Source of the DNA: G965222505 sp965222505
Lineage (GTDB): Bacteria > Bacteroidota > Rhodothermia > Rhodothermales > DATKEJ01
Assembly (NCBI GenBank): GCA_965222505.1
Contig: OZ244956.1
Coordinates: 1,302,001-1,366,000, forward strand
Length of the DNA: 64,000 nt
Reading direction: 5' to 3'
The translations under genes and the position numbers were made by a program. Positions 32,323-40,844 of the stretch are shown here, piece after piece. How positions within the stretch are numbered: the stretch's first letter is position 1; each line of letters begins with the position of its first letter. The notes under the pieces were generated by a model. The model was not told the origin of the DNA and ran no database searches. It saw only the letters and a list, made by a program, of their open reading frames with translations.

Positions 32323-35085
32323 ATGTCCTCCGTCCGCTTGTCCTTTTCTTTTGTTCACGCACTGCTCCTGGGAGCCCTTGTGCTGGGCGTCCCGCCGGGA
32401 AGCCTCGCCCAACAGGTAGCACCTCACGAACCGGGGCCGTATGCCTTTGTGTTGTTGGCCGTGCCGCTGGATGAGGCTCTGGATGTGCTCATCACGCAAA
32501 CAAACATCAACCTGATTTTTGATCCGGAGCAGACAAGTGGAAAGACCACCTACTGCAATACGCAAAAGGCCGACCTGGAGAACAGCCTGCGGTGCATCCT
32601 GAACGGTACCGGCATGGATTATGCCCGGCTTTCGTCCGGGGCGTACATGCTGTTTCCATCCGCCCAAACGCCTCCCCAATTTGGGGTCCTTTCAGGCCAG
32701 GTGCTGGATGCCCAGTCCGGTGAACCCCTGGCTAACGCCCACGTTTTTCTGGCCGATGCGCGTCGGGGCACAGCGACCAACAGGGCGGGCCGGTTTGCCT
32801 TCACCCGGCTCAAACCCGGTGCCTACCGCGTGGTCGTTACCCACGTCGGGTATGCCGACCGTGTCGATTCCCTGTGGGTAGCCCCCGATACGGATGCCGG
32901 CGTTGCCCTGCACCTGCAGGCCGAACCTGTTTTTTCTGCCCCGGTGGTGATCAATGGCTTGACCCGGCGGCTGCCATCGCTGAACCTGCACACCGAACGG
33001 GTTGACCCCACGACCTTTCAGCAGCCTACGGCTTCCGTCTCCCCGGATGTGGTGACCACGCTAAGCGGCCTCAGCGGTCTGCACATGAACGATGCCCAAT
33101 CGACGCTGCACCTCCAGGGCGGCGATGCAGGGGATCATCAGTTTTTGCTTGATGGCGTGCCGGTCTTCGTCCCGATTCAGAATGGTGGGTTTATTGGTCC
33201 ATTTAACCCGTTTGCCATTCAACAAATCACGGTACACAAAGCCGGTTTTGGGGTGGCACACGGCAGTCACCTCTCCGGCGTGATTGCCCTCGATCAGCAG
33301 GTAGGGGAACCGGAAAAGGAGCGGTTTGTCGTGCAGATTGATCCGCTGAGTATACACAACCGGATCAACGGGACCTGGCACCATAACCGAGACGCCGGGG
33401 TAGAAACCGCCTGGATGGCGGGCGGGCGGTTTGGTTTGTGGAAACACTATCGCCCCCGAACGCTGGAATCCCTGTTCGAACGCTGGAGCACACCAGACCC
33501 CATTCTACTCACGGCACAGGTCGAGGCCGGTGCGCTCGATCAGGATGATGTGCCTACCGATACGCCAAGCCTCAACAATGTCTACATTGACTTTACGGAT
33601 GCCCATCTGGCGACCCGTACCCGCTTCGGCCCGTTACGCACCTTGCGTACGACCTTCTACAGGGGCAATGCCCAAATCGAGGATGAATTCACCCTGCAAG
33701 GCAGCGATGAACAAGTAGAGGATAAATACAACTGGACCAACACCCTGGGCCAGTTGCGCTATGAATGGGTCATGGGAAACCGGGCCTTCGCCGACGTGAG
33801 CCTCTGGCTTAGCCGGTACAGCCTGACCCATCCCTATGACCTCTCCCCGTTGTTTCCATCGGAAACCCCTGAACCTTCCAAGCGCAGGGATGAATACATT
33901 ACGGAAAACCAGGAGCAAAACCGGCTCACGGCTGCCGGTTTCAAGGCCAACGGACACTATGCCTTGTCTGACCGACACACCTTACAGACAGGATTCGAGG
34001 GCCAGTTGCTGGACAGTCGGTTGATGTTATCGGTACGCCCGGCAGCAGAAACACCAACCCTGCGCACAGCAGCAATCGATGCCCGATCTACCCAGTGGAG
34101 TGCATACCTCGACGATCAGATCCACCTGAGTCCACGCACGACCTTTCGATGGGGCACCCGCGTGACGTACCTGCCCACACGGGGCACCCTTTATGCCGAA
34201 CCCCGCGCCACGTTTCGATATGACCATGAGGGAACCGGATGGCATGCATGGGCCGTCCGGCTCACAGCAGGTCGATACCGGCAATTTATTAATCAGTTTG
34301 ACGTCCCCACGTATAACATCAAGGCCCTGCTCCCTACGGTCCGCTTCTGGCTACCTTCCGGCGATGGTCCGGCACCTTCGGAAGCCACACACCTGACCGC
34401 CGCGGTATTGCTCACCCCCGGACCGGCATGGCAGTTTCAGTGGGAAAATTACTATAAATATCAACCCCACAAGGTCGAGATTAACTATGGGGCTGGTATA
34501 GAAACACCGTTGGATTCCCCCGCCGACCTGCTTATTGCCGGTTCAGGCTTTGCCTATGGGACATCCGGCCGCGTGGATTATAAAACCGCAACCACCCGTG
34601 CGGTAGCCCAGTATGATTTTGGGGTGGCCCGGCAACGTCTGCCCAACCGGTTTGGCAATCGAACCCTGGATGCCCCGTGGCATACCCCGCACCGCATCCG
34701 GCTCAGTATGCACCGTAAAGTGGGGCGTCGGTGGTCCCTGTATGCCGGATGGCAAGGCCTCTTCGGGCGGCAATGGGGGTTTCGAAGGGCCTACTACACC
34801 TACCTGGAACCGAATGCCGATACACGCCGGTTTGCCTCTGTCGACTGGTCTAATCCCGAGGCCCACAAGCTACCCGTGTTCTCCCAGCTTGACGTCAGTG
34901 CTTCGTACACACACACCCTGGGACCGGCCCGTGTTCAATTGCGCCTCATGGTCCTCAATGTGCTGGACCGAAACAACGTACTTGAGAAAAGCCTGAGCTT
35001 CGACCAGGACATGCAGGCGTACGCCCCCGTCCACCGCCCGGCGTATCCTTTCATGCCTTCCCTGAGCCTGAATGTGAGATGGTGA
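32323..35085 (+). CDS. TonB-dependent receptor with STN signalling domain
   Basis: The 920-residue outer-membrane protein has a signal peptide ending SLAQQ. The STN domain (about 45-105: VPLDEALDVLITQTNINLIFD) is the periplasmic signalling module. A carboxypeptidase-regulatory-like beta sandwich follows (about 125-205: SGQVLDAQSGEPLANAHVFL). The plug includes LSGLSGLHMNDAQSTLHLQG and PFAIQQITVHKAGFG. The remainder is barrel and ends in LSLNVRW with an aromatic terminus. Together with the two upstream genes it forms a Fec-type cell-surface signalling and uptake system. The ligand is unknown. Confidence 0.93.
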   Translation: MSSVRLSFSFVHALLLGALVLGVPPGSLAQQVAPHEPGPYAFVLLAVPLDEALDVLITQTNINLIFDPEQTSGKTTYCNTQKADLENSLRCILNGTGMDYARLSSGAYMLFPSAQTPPQFGVLSGQVLDAQSGEPLANAHVFLADARRGTATNRAGRFAFTRLKPGAYRVVVTHVGYADRVDSLWVAPDTDAGVALHLQAEPVFSAPVVINGLTRRLPSLNLHTERVDPTTFQQPTASVSPDVVTTLSGLSGLHMNDAQSTLHLQGGDAGDHQFLLDGVPVFVPIQNGGFIGPFNPFAIQQITVHKAGFGVAHGSHLSGVIALDQQVGEPEKERFVVQIDPLSIHNRINGTWHHNRDAGVETAWMAGGRFGLWKHYRPRTLESLFERWSTPDPILLTAQVEAGALDQDDVPTDTPSLNNVYIDFTDAHLATRTRFGPLRTLRTTFYRGNAQIEDEFTLQGSDEQVEDKYNWTNTLGQLRYEWVMGNRAFADVSLWLSRYSLTHPYDLSPLFPSETPEPSKRRDEYITENQEQNRLTAAGFKANGHYALSDRHTLQTGFEGQLLDSRLMLSVRPAAETPTLRTAAIDARSTQWSAYLDDQIHLSPRTTFRWGTRVTYLPTRGTLYAEPRATFRYDHEGTGWHAWAVRLTAGRYRQFINQFDVPTYNIKALLPTVRFWLPSGDGPAPSEATHLTAAVLLTPGPAWQFQWENYYKYQPHKVEINYGAGIETPLDSPADLLIAGSGFAYGTSGRVDYKTATTRAVAQYDFGVARQRLPNRFGNRTLDAPWHTPHRIRLSMHRKVGRRWSLYAGWQGLFGRQWGFRRAYYTYLEPNADTRRFASVDWSNPEAHKLPVFSQLDVSASYTHTLGPARVQLRLMVLNVLDRNNVLEKSLSFDQDMQAYAPVHRPAYPFMPSLSLNVRW

Positions 35086-35271
35086 TTAATGCGTATACGC
35101 GCACCGATACCCTTTCCGCTCCAATTCCTGTTTCCACTCCCAGGCCTTAAACCGCTGGGCGAACACCTGATTGTGGGTGTGGGTAAGCCGCCCGTGGGGA
35201 TCCATGTACGAAATGTACAACCGATGGTCATCGCACTCCTTGAATGCGATAACATGGACTTTTAATTCCAT
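35086..35271 (-). CDS. Small conserved-looking protein of unknown function
   Basis: ATG at 35271 has an excellent ribosome site (AAGGAGG, five bases upstream), so a longer frame starting at 35304 was rejected. The 61-residue product begins MELKVHVIAFKECDDHRLYI and contains YMDPHGRLTHTHNQVFAQRF and a basic amphipathic helix WEWKQELERKG. No signal or membrane segment is present. Its stop codon directly abuts the stop of the convergent TonB-receptor gene. I do not recognise the family. Confidence 0.65.
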   Translation of the reverse strand: MELKVHVIAFKECDDHRLYISYMDPHGRLTHTHNQVFAQRFKAWEWKQELERKGYRCAYTH

Positions 35272-35356
35272 AGTTGCCTCCTTAATATGATTGCCACCAC
35301 ACACCGGCAGTGCCTCCTGCCGTAACGCCGGAACCAGCGCAGCGGGTGTGGTAAAA

Positions 35357-35382
35357 CGCAGGTGCAGCCAACCTGCACCTGC
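35357..35382. promoter_or_regulatory. Perfect 11-bp inverted repeat, four-base loop
   Basis: CGCAGGTGCAG faces CTGCACCTGCG across the loop CCAA. It lies about 90 bp upstream of the small minus-strand gene and just before a plus-strand terminator. It could be an operator or an RNA hairpin; no T-run follows it directly on either strand. Confidence 0.5.
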
Positions 35383-35396
35383 GCACTCCTTGACTT

Positions 35397-35417
35397 AAGC
35401 CTCAATAAGGCTTTTTT
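35397..35417 (+). terminator. Rho-independent terminator
   Basis: AAGCCT and AGGCTT flank a five-base loop (CAATA) and are followed by TTTT. On the plus strand it could end the transcript of the sigma/FecR/receptor operon, whose last stop is about 310 bp upstream. Such a transcript would be antisense to the small gene at 35086-35271. Confidence 0.6.
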
Positions 35418-35565
35418 CATACGTGCGCGCCTTAAACGCACGCATGCCCCAAATATAACCACAAAAGTGATTTAACCATAATTCCTGCCCCTTTTTTCTG
35501 CAACACTCTCCTGAAAAGACCTATCTTCCGCCTTCCAATCCTGATTGTTCATCCCTCCTCACACC

Positions 35566-36747
35566 ATGCCTGCTATTGACCTTGAACGTGCACGGCGGGA
35601 GACCCCCGGCTGTGCCCATGTCCTGCACTTCAACAACGCCGGAGCTGCCCTCATGCCCCAACCCGTCCTGGATGCCGTGCAGAACCATTTTAACCTTGAA
35701 GCTCGCATCGGTGGATATGAAGCCGCAGATCAGGCCCGCGAAACGCTGGACCGTACCCGTACCACGGCTGCAGAATTAATCGGGGCCGCACCGGATGAAA
35801 TCGCCCTGGTTGAACATGCCACCCGCGCCTGGGGCGCTGCCTTCTATGGGTTTACCTTCCGCACCGGTGACCGCATCCTCACGGCCCAGGCTACATATGC
35901 GAGCAATTACATCGCCTTCCTGCAAACGGCCCAGCGGACGGGTGCCGTGGTGGAAGTCATTCCCGATGACGCATATGGACAAATCGATGTATCCGCTTTG
36001 GAAAACCGACTGGATGATGACGTCAAGCTCATCGCCCTGACGCACGTCCCCACCAGTGGAGGGCTGGTCAATCCGGCGGCTGAGGTTGGCCGTGTTGCAC
36101 AGGGCGCGGGTATTCCCTTCCTGCTTGATGCCTGTCAGTCTGTGGGCCAGTTGACGATTGACGTGAAGGCCATCGGGTGTGACATGCTTTCCACCACAGG
36201 CCGGAAATGGCTGCGGGGGCCGAGGGGAACCGGTTTTTTGTACGTCAGTCGAGCGCTGGCACCCCAACTTGATCCGCCGTTTCTGGACATGTACGGGGCC
36301 ACGCTGATTTCCGAGACGGCCTATGCGGCCCACCCCGATGCCCGTCGGTTCGAGAACTGGGAAAAGAACCATGCGGCCCTCATCGGCATGGGAGTCGCCA
36401 TCGACTATGCCCGGCAATGGGGGCTCGAAGCCATTGAACAACGGGTCTCGGCCCTGGCGGGCCGTTTGCGTGAACAACTTAGTCAACACCCTGCCCTTAC
36501 CGTGCACGACCAGGGCCAACGACAATGCGGCATTGTGACCTTTAGCGTGGTCAGCCAAACTGCCGATACCGTTAAACAGTACCTCCGAAGCAAAAACATG
36601 AATGTGTCGATCACCTCACCACCGTATACCCGGCTGGATCTTGGGGCCAGAGGTTTACCGGCCGTGGTTCGCGCTTCGGTGCATTATTACAACACGGAAA
36701 TAGAGATCAATCGCTTTATCGAAGCGCTTCGATTCATGGGTTTTTGA
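35566..36747 (+). CDS. Class V aminotransferase (cysteine desulfurase/epimerase-like)
   Basis: ATG at 35566 gives a 393-residue PLP enzyme of fold type I. It opens with a family-typical HFNNAGAALMPQPVLDAV, has LTHVPTSGGLVNPAAEV and FLLDACQSVGQLTIDV (PLP Asp), and the Schiff-base Lys in STTGRKWLRGPRGTGFLYV. The C-terminal region ISPPYTRLD-like (TSPPYTRLDLGARGLPAVVRASVHYYNTEIEI) matches the CsdA/isopenicillin-N-epimerase group. The exact substrate cannot be assigned. No Fe-S or sulfur genes lie beside it. Confidence 0.88.
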   Translation: MPAIDLERARRETPGCAHVLHFNNAGAALMPQPVLDAVQNHFNLEARIGGYEAADQARETLDRTRTTAAELIGAAPDEIALVEHATRAWGAAFYGFTFRTGDRILTAQATYASNYIAFLQTAQRTGAVVEVIPDDAYGQIDVSALENRLDDDVKLIALTHVPTSGGLVNPAAEVGRVAQGAGIPFLLDACQSVGQLTIDVKAIGCDMLSTTGRKWLRGPRGTGFLYVSRALAPQLDPPFLDMYGATLISETAYAAHPDARRFENWEKNHAALIGMGVAIDYARQWGLEAIEQRVSALAGRLREQLSQHPALTVHDQGQRQCGIVTFSVVSQTADTVKQYLRSKNMNVSITSPPYTRLDLGARGLPAVVRASVHYYNTEIEINRFIEALRFMGF

Positions 36748-36863
36748 AGACCCGGCACACCCGACATTTCGTACATTGAAAGCTAACGCTGATTCCTTTT
36801 TGTACACCCTGACCGGAAACGGTTTTGCCGCTTCACCGGCCCATAGATTGACCCCCAAACATC

Positions 36864-37943
36864 ATGGCTACATTGACCGCCTCCAAACTCGAAACCTTGC
36901 TCGGCGATGAGGCCGGCTATCTGCTGGATCACCACTGCGAGACCATTTCCAAAGACCTGCTGCATCTGCCGGGTTCAGACTTTGTTGATCGCGTCTGGTC
37001 GCAATCGGATCGGAACACACAGGTACTGCGCGCCCTGCAAACGCTGTTCAACAATGGCCGGATGGGGGGCACCGGATACGTCTCCATCCTGCCCGTCGAC
37101 CAGGGCATCGAACACTCCGCCGGGGCTTCCTTTGCCAAGAACCCCATCTACTTCGACCCCTCGAACATCGTTGAACTGGCCATCGAAGGCGGCTGCAATG
37201 CCGTAGCCAGTACCTACGGCGTGCTCGGCTCCGTGGCCCGGAAATATGCCCACAAGATTCCGTTCATCCTGAAGATCAACCACAATGAGTTGCTCACCTA
37301 CCCGAATACCTACGATCAAATCATGTTCGCCCGGGTTGAGGAAGCCTGGAATATGGGGTGCGTAGCCGTCGGGGCAACCATCTATTACGGCTCCGCTGAA
37401 TCGGGCCGCCAGATTCAGGAGGTCTCGGAAGCGTTTGCCCACGCCCACGAGCTGGGTATGGCAACGATCCTCTGGTGCTACATGCGCAACTCCGGCTTCA
37501 AGGTCAACGGCACCAACCACGAGGCCAGCACCGACCTCACCAGCCAGGCCAACCACCTGGGCGCGACCATTGAGGCCGACATCGTCAAGCAAAAGCAGCC
37601 CGTTTCCAATGGCGGCTACAAAGCCCTCAACACAGGCAACTCCAGCTACGGCAAGCTCGACGAGCGCATCTACACCGAACTGACCACGGATCACCCGATT
37701 GACCTCACCCGCTACCAGGTTGCCAACGGCTACATGGGCCGCGTGGGCCTGATCAACTCGGGCGGTGCCTCAGGCAGCAACGATATGGCCCAGGCTGTAC
37801 GGACTGCCGTCATCAACAAACGTGCTGGCGGCATGGGGCTGATCTCCGGCCGCAAAGCATTCCAACGCCCGATGAATGAGGGCATTGAAATCCTCAACGC
37901 CATCCAGGACGTCTACCTCGACGATGCCATCACCGTGGCGTAA
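36864..37943 (+). CDS. fbaB: Class I fructose-bisphosphate aldolase, DhnA/FbaB type
   Basis: The 359-residue protein matches bacterial/archaeal class I aldolases: ILPVDQGIEHSAGASFAKNP, IVELAIEGGCNAVASTYG, IPFILKINHNELL (lysine region), CVAVGATIYYGSAESGRQI and RVGLINSGGASGSNDMAQAV (phosphate-binding). It cleaves or forms fructose-1,6-bisphosphate in glycolysis/gluconeogenesis through a Schiff base. A strong palindrome (37948-37991) follows the stop. Confidence 0.94.
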   Translation: MATLTASKLETLLGDEAGYLLDHHCETISKDLLHLPGSDFVDRVWSQSDRNTQVLRALQTLFNNGRMGGTGYVSILPVDQGIEHSAGASFAKNPIYFDPSNIVELAIEGGCNAVASTYGVLGSVARKYAHKIPFILKINHNELLTYPNTYDQIMFARVEEAWNMGCVAVGATIYYGSAESGRQIQEVSEAFAHAHELGMATILWCYMRNSGFKVNGTNHEASTDLTSQANHLGATIEADIVKQKQPVSNGGYKALNTGNSSYGKLDERIYTELTTDHPIDLTRYQVANGYMGRVGLINSGGASGSNDMAQAVRTAVINKRAGGMGLISGRKAFQRPMNEGIEILNAIQDVYLDDAITVA

Positions 37944-37947
37944 GGCA

Positions 37948-37991
37948 ATAAGAAACGCCACAGAGACCTGAGCCCCTGCGGCGTTTCTTAT
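37948..37991 (+). terminator. 12-bp perfect stem after fbaB
   Basis: ATAAGAAACGCC pairs perfectly with GGCGTTTCTTAT across a 20-base loop, four bases after the fbaB stop. There is no long T-run, but the 3' arm is T-rich. It probably terminates fbaB transcription or protects its 3' end. Confidence 0.55.
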
Positions 37992-38071
37992 ATCCGACCC
38001 TTCCCCAACGCTCCAACAACGGGTGGTCCCGTTTCCCTTCCAACGGAGTCGTCAGTATAAGGGTCGGATAT
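37990..38071. repeat. Spaced 13-bp inverted repeat
   Basis: ATATCCGACCCTT (37990-38002) is exactly inverted as AAGGGTCGGATAT (38059-38071). The left arm shares bases with the fbaB stem. Possibly a small palindromic element or a large RNA hairpin. The rest of 38072-38236 shows nothing I could identify. Confidence 0.6.
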
Positions 38072-38236
38072 GGGATGCAACCGAACCTACATCTGCACAA
38101 GCATTTTGCAGATCAAACAATCATCTGGTTCGTGCTGTGCCGGACGCTGACCGCGTGATGCTTGGAAAATATAGCCCTAACCGCCCAGATGTAATCACGC
38201 GATCTCGCTATTTTTCCTGATTTCTATCCTGTGTAT

Positions 38237-40312
38237 TTACTTTATCAACATGACCTGGCGAGTTTGGGCGAAATTCTCCCCGGTTACACGATAAAGATAA
38301 ATCCCGGTTGGAAGCCCTGTTCCACCCAAGGTAAACCGGTGGATCACGTCGGCTGGCAGTACACCTTCATGTAACATATCTATGTGCCGTCCTAGTGCGT
38401 CAAACACCTGAACCTGCACATGTTGCGCCCGTGCCAGGGCTAATGTAAAGGTGGTTTGGGGATTGAAGGGATTGGGATAGGCTTCTGAGAGCACGTGTGT
38501 TCCTGGAACGTCCCGTATCACCTCAACGCGTGAACTGTATTCATAGGCACCGTCGAAGTCGATTTGCCGGAGCCGGAACCGATGCAGGCCCGGAGCCGGA
38601 TCGGCAAGGCGGTAGCTGTAGTGTTGCGGCTCGCTGGTGGTGCCGTGCCCATCGACAAAGGCTAGCGTGGTCCATTCATCGATGACGGTACTGTGCTCGA
38701 TCTCAAATCCGGCGTTGTTGGTTTCACTGGCTGTGGTCCATTCCAACCAAATGCCACGACCATCACTCACGGCGTTGAAATCGGTCAGTTCGACGGGGAG
38801 AACGCCGGTGGAAGTATACCGGGCCACGAAGCCGTCATAGATGGTAAGCCCTCCGAGCGCCGTCAGGTTGAGGGTACTCGGACCCGGATCAAAATCGACG
38901 GTGCCCGAGAAATGACCACCCACAAAGACATCTTCACCACCGACGAGCGGCGGTGCCGTTCCGGTATCAATAGCCGCACCTTCTTCGAGGCGGGTGCCAC
39001 CTACGCCAAAGCTCCAGATGTGGTTGCCTGAGGCATCGTACTTGGCAACGAAGATATCATCCAGACCGGCCGACATGATGTTGGCCGTGCCAGCCCCAGG
39101 GTCCATGTCTGCCGTGTCACGAAATTCACCGGTGATATGTACGTTGTTACTGGCATCAACAGCAACAGCGAATGCTTCATCTCCACTCGTGCCGCCCATG
39201 TTTTTGGCCCAGACGAGTGCCCCGGCACCGGTATATTTGGCCATGAAGATGTCGGTAGACCCAGCGGAAATGAGGTTCGTCGTACCCGCACCCGGATCAA
39301 AATCGGCGGTGCCTTGAAATTCCCCGGTGATGTAAATATTGCCCGCGCCATCAATGTCAAGGGCGTGCCCCATGTCTGCACTGACATCCCCAAGCGGGAA
39401 AGCCCAAAGCAGGGCACCTGCACCACTATACTTGGCGAGGTAAATATCATTGGATCCGGCGGACATGAGGTTCGTCGTACCCGCGCCCGGATCAAAATCG
39501 ACGGTGTCATTGAACCGGCCCGTGGCGTAGACATTACCCGCGCCGTCGGTTACCAGCCCCGTGCCAATACCACTTATGGCAGAGTTGATCCCCAGACTGA
39601 ACGCCCATTGAAAGACCCCATTGGTGTTATACTTGGCAATGTATACATCTCCTTCGGAACCCAGTGAGATCAGGTTATTGGTGCCAGCCCCTGGATCAAA
39701 ATCGACCGTACCCTCAAAGAAGCCGGTTATGAAAACATTCCCTGCGCCATCGACGGCGATGCCGCGTACATCATCAAAATTCCCTGCGCCTATTTTAAAG
39801 GCCCACTGGTAATCGCCGCTGGTGTTGTACTTGGCGACGAAGATGTCGAGACTACTACTCGTCAGGTTGGCGGTGCCAGGGCCGGGGTCAAAGTCGGCAG
39901 TACCGTTAAACAGCCCAGCGCCATAGATGTTGTTGCTGCCATCTATGGCAATCACAGACATTCCTTCAGCATCCGTTGTTGTACCCGGGTGTAACACCCA
40001 CGTCAAGGCCCCTGCTGCTGTATATTTGGCCAAGAAAAAATCGTTCGGGGGGGTTGATCCCGTAGCTGTTAGGTTCGTTGTACCCACCCCAGGGTCAAAA
40101 TCGACGGTGCCCGTAAAATTTCCGCTGATGAGGACATCGCCGTTACCATCGAGTTTGAGCGATTGGACAAAATCATGGTCGCTGCTGCCGATGTCGAAGG
40201 CAAACCCCTGGGCATAGACCGGCCCAGTGCTCAACAGGCCGAGCATAAGACCCAGGATACCGATATACCTTACCCGTGAAGTGTTTTGTTGCGTAGAAAA
40301 CGTTGCACGCAT
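38237..40312 (-). CDS. Secreted SBBP-repeat protein with type IX-style C-terminal sorting domain
   Basis: ATG at 40312 has GGAG seven bases upstream and a signal peptide ending VYAQ. The 691-residue protein contains about eight repeats of roughly 57 residues, each with a 'GNVYxTGxFxGTVDFDPGxGTxNL' core, the SBBP beta-propeller pattern. Residues near 515-610 form a fibronectin-like module (LPVELTDFNAVSDGRGIWLEW). The last 85 residues are a sorting domain: SEAYPNPFNPQTTFTLAL ... GIYLYRVTGENFAQTRQVMLIK-like end. It should be secreted and surface-anchored by the type IX system. Confidence 0.9.
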   Translation of the reverse strand: MRATFSTQQNTSRVRYIGILGLMLGLLSTGPVYAQGFAFDIGSSDHDFVQSLKLDGNGDVLISGNFTGTVDFDPGVGTTNLTATGSTPPNDFFLAKYTAAGALTWVLHPGTTTDAEGMSVIAIDGSNNIYGAGLFNGTADFDPGPGTANLTSSSLDIFVAKYNTSGDYQWAFKIGAGNFDDVRGIAVDGAGNVFITGFFEGTVDFDPGAGTNNLISLGSEGDVYIAKYNTNGVFQWAFSLGINSAISGIGTGLVTDGAGNVYATGRFNDTVDFDPGAGTTNLMSAGSNDIYLAKYSGAGALLWAFPLGDVSADMGHALDIDGAGNIYITGEFQGTADFDPGAGTTNLISAGSTDIFMAKYTGAGALVWAKNMGGTSGDEAFAVAVDASNNVHITGEFRDTADMDPGAGTANIMSAGLDDIFVAKYDASGNHIWSFGVGGTRLEEGAAIDTGTAPPLVGGEDVFVGGHFSGTVDFDPGPSTLNLTALGGLTIYDGFVARYTSTGVLPVELTDFNAVSDGRGIWLEWTTASETNNAGFEIEHSTVIDEWTTLAFVDGHGTTSEPQHYSYRLADPAPGLHRFRLRQIDFDGAYEYSSRVEVIRDVPGTHVLSEAYPNPFNPQTTFTLALARAQHVQVQVFDALGRHIDMLHEGVLPADVIHRFTLGGTGLPTGIYLYRVTGENFAQTRQVMLIK

Positions 40313-40844
40313 GGCGTTTCTCCAAGTGTTCGATGCGTAAAAGAATTCAGTATGAAGGTACGCCCATGTCCTCACAGAACACAAGTCAATCCGGCGTATT
40401 CGGGTAAATAGTTCGCTACTTTACCTATACATACGTGAAATAAGCTTCAATCAGGCCATTATCCGTGATTTTTTTCGCCGGGCAGCTGCTCCCTCGTCGG
40501 GCTGATATACGGCCCGACGAGGGGCTACCTCTGGGTTGGTACATCTTACCCCCTAGCAGGGAACCCCTCCGCAGGGCGTACAGACATTCAAGCGTAAACG
40601 GCGCTTTTTAGCTGCGCTCAGTCACCTGGCGGCTCGTGTGTCCCATTTGGTATGCTTCTTCGTTGCTGTTCTCTTGTAACCGAAGGTTCACGACCGTAAA
40701 TGCTATGGCATTGCAGTCAAAAAGCGCCTTGAAGCGACTTAAATGGACCGAAAAATCACCTATCTATCTGATTGTCAGTATGCTCTAGCGTATCTTCATT
40801 TCCATAACGTATCAACCCCATCCAGACCACACTCGCTGAACTCC
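40313..40844. other. 532-bp intergenic region rich in dyads
   Basis: No convincing gene. It contains a perfect 12-bp stem (40491-40523) and a wider inverted pair GGCGCTTTTT (about 40602-40611) facing AAAAAGCGCC (about 40719-40728), spaced about 110 bp. It separates the divergent SBBP gene and the AAA+ ATPase gene, so promoters for both should be here; none could be defined. Confidence 0.5.
40491..40523. promoter_or_regulatory. Perfect 12-bp stem-loop
   Basis: CCCTCGTCGGGC and GCCCGACGAGGG flank a nine-base loop (TGATATACG). It is strong enough to be a structured RNA element or an attenuator. No T-run follows. Confidence 0.6.
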
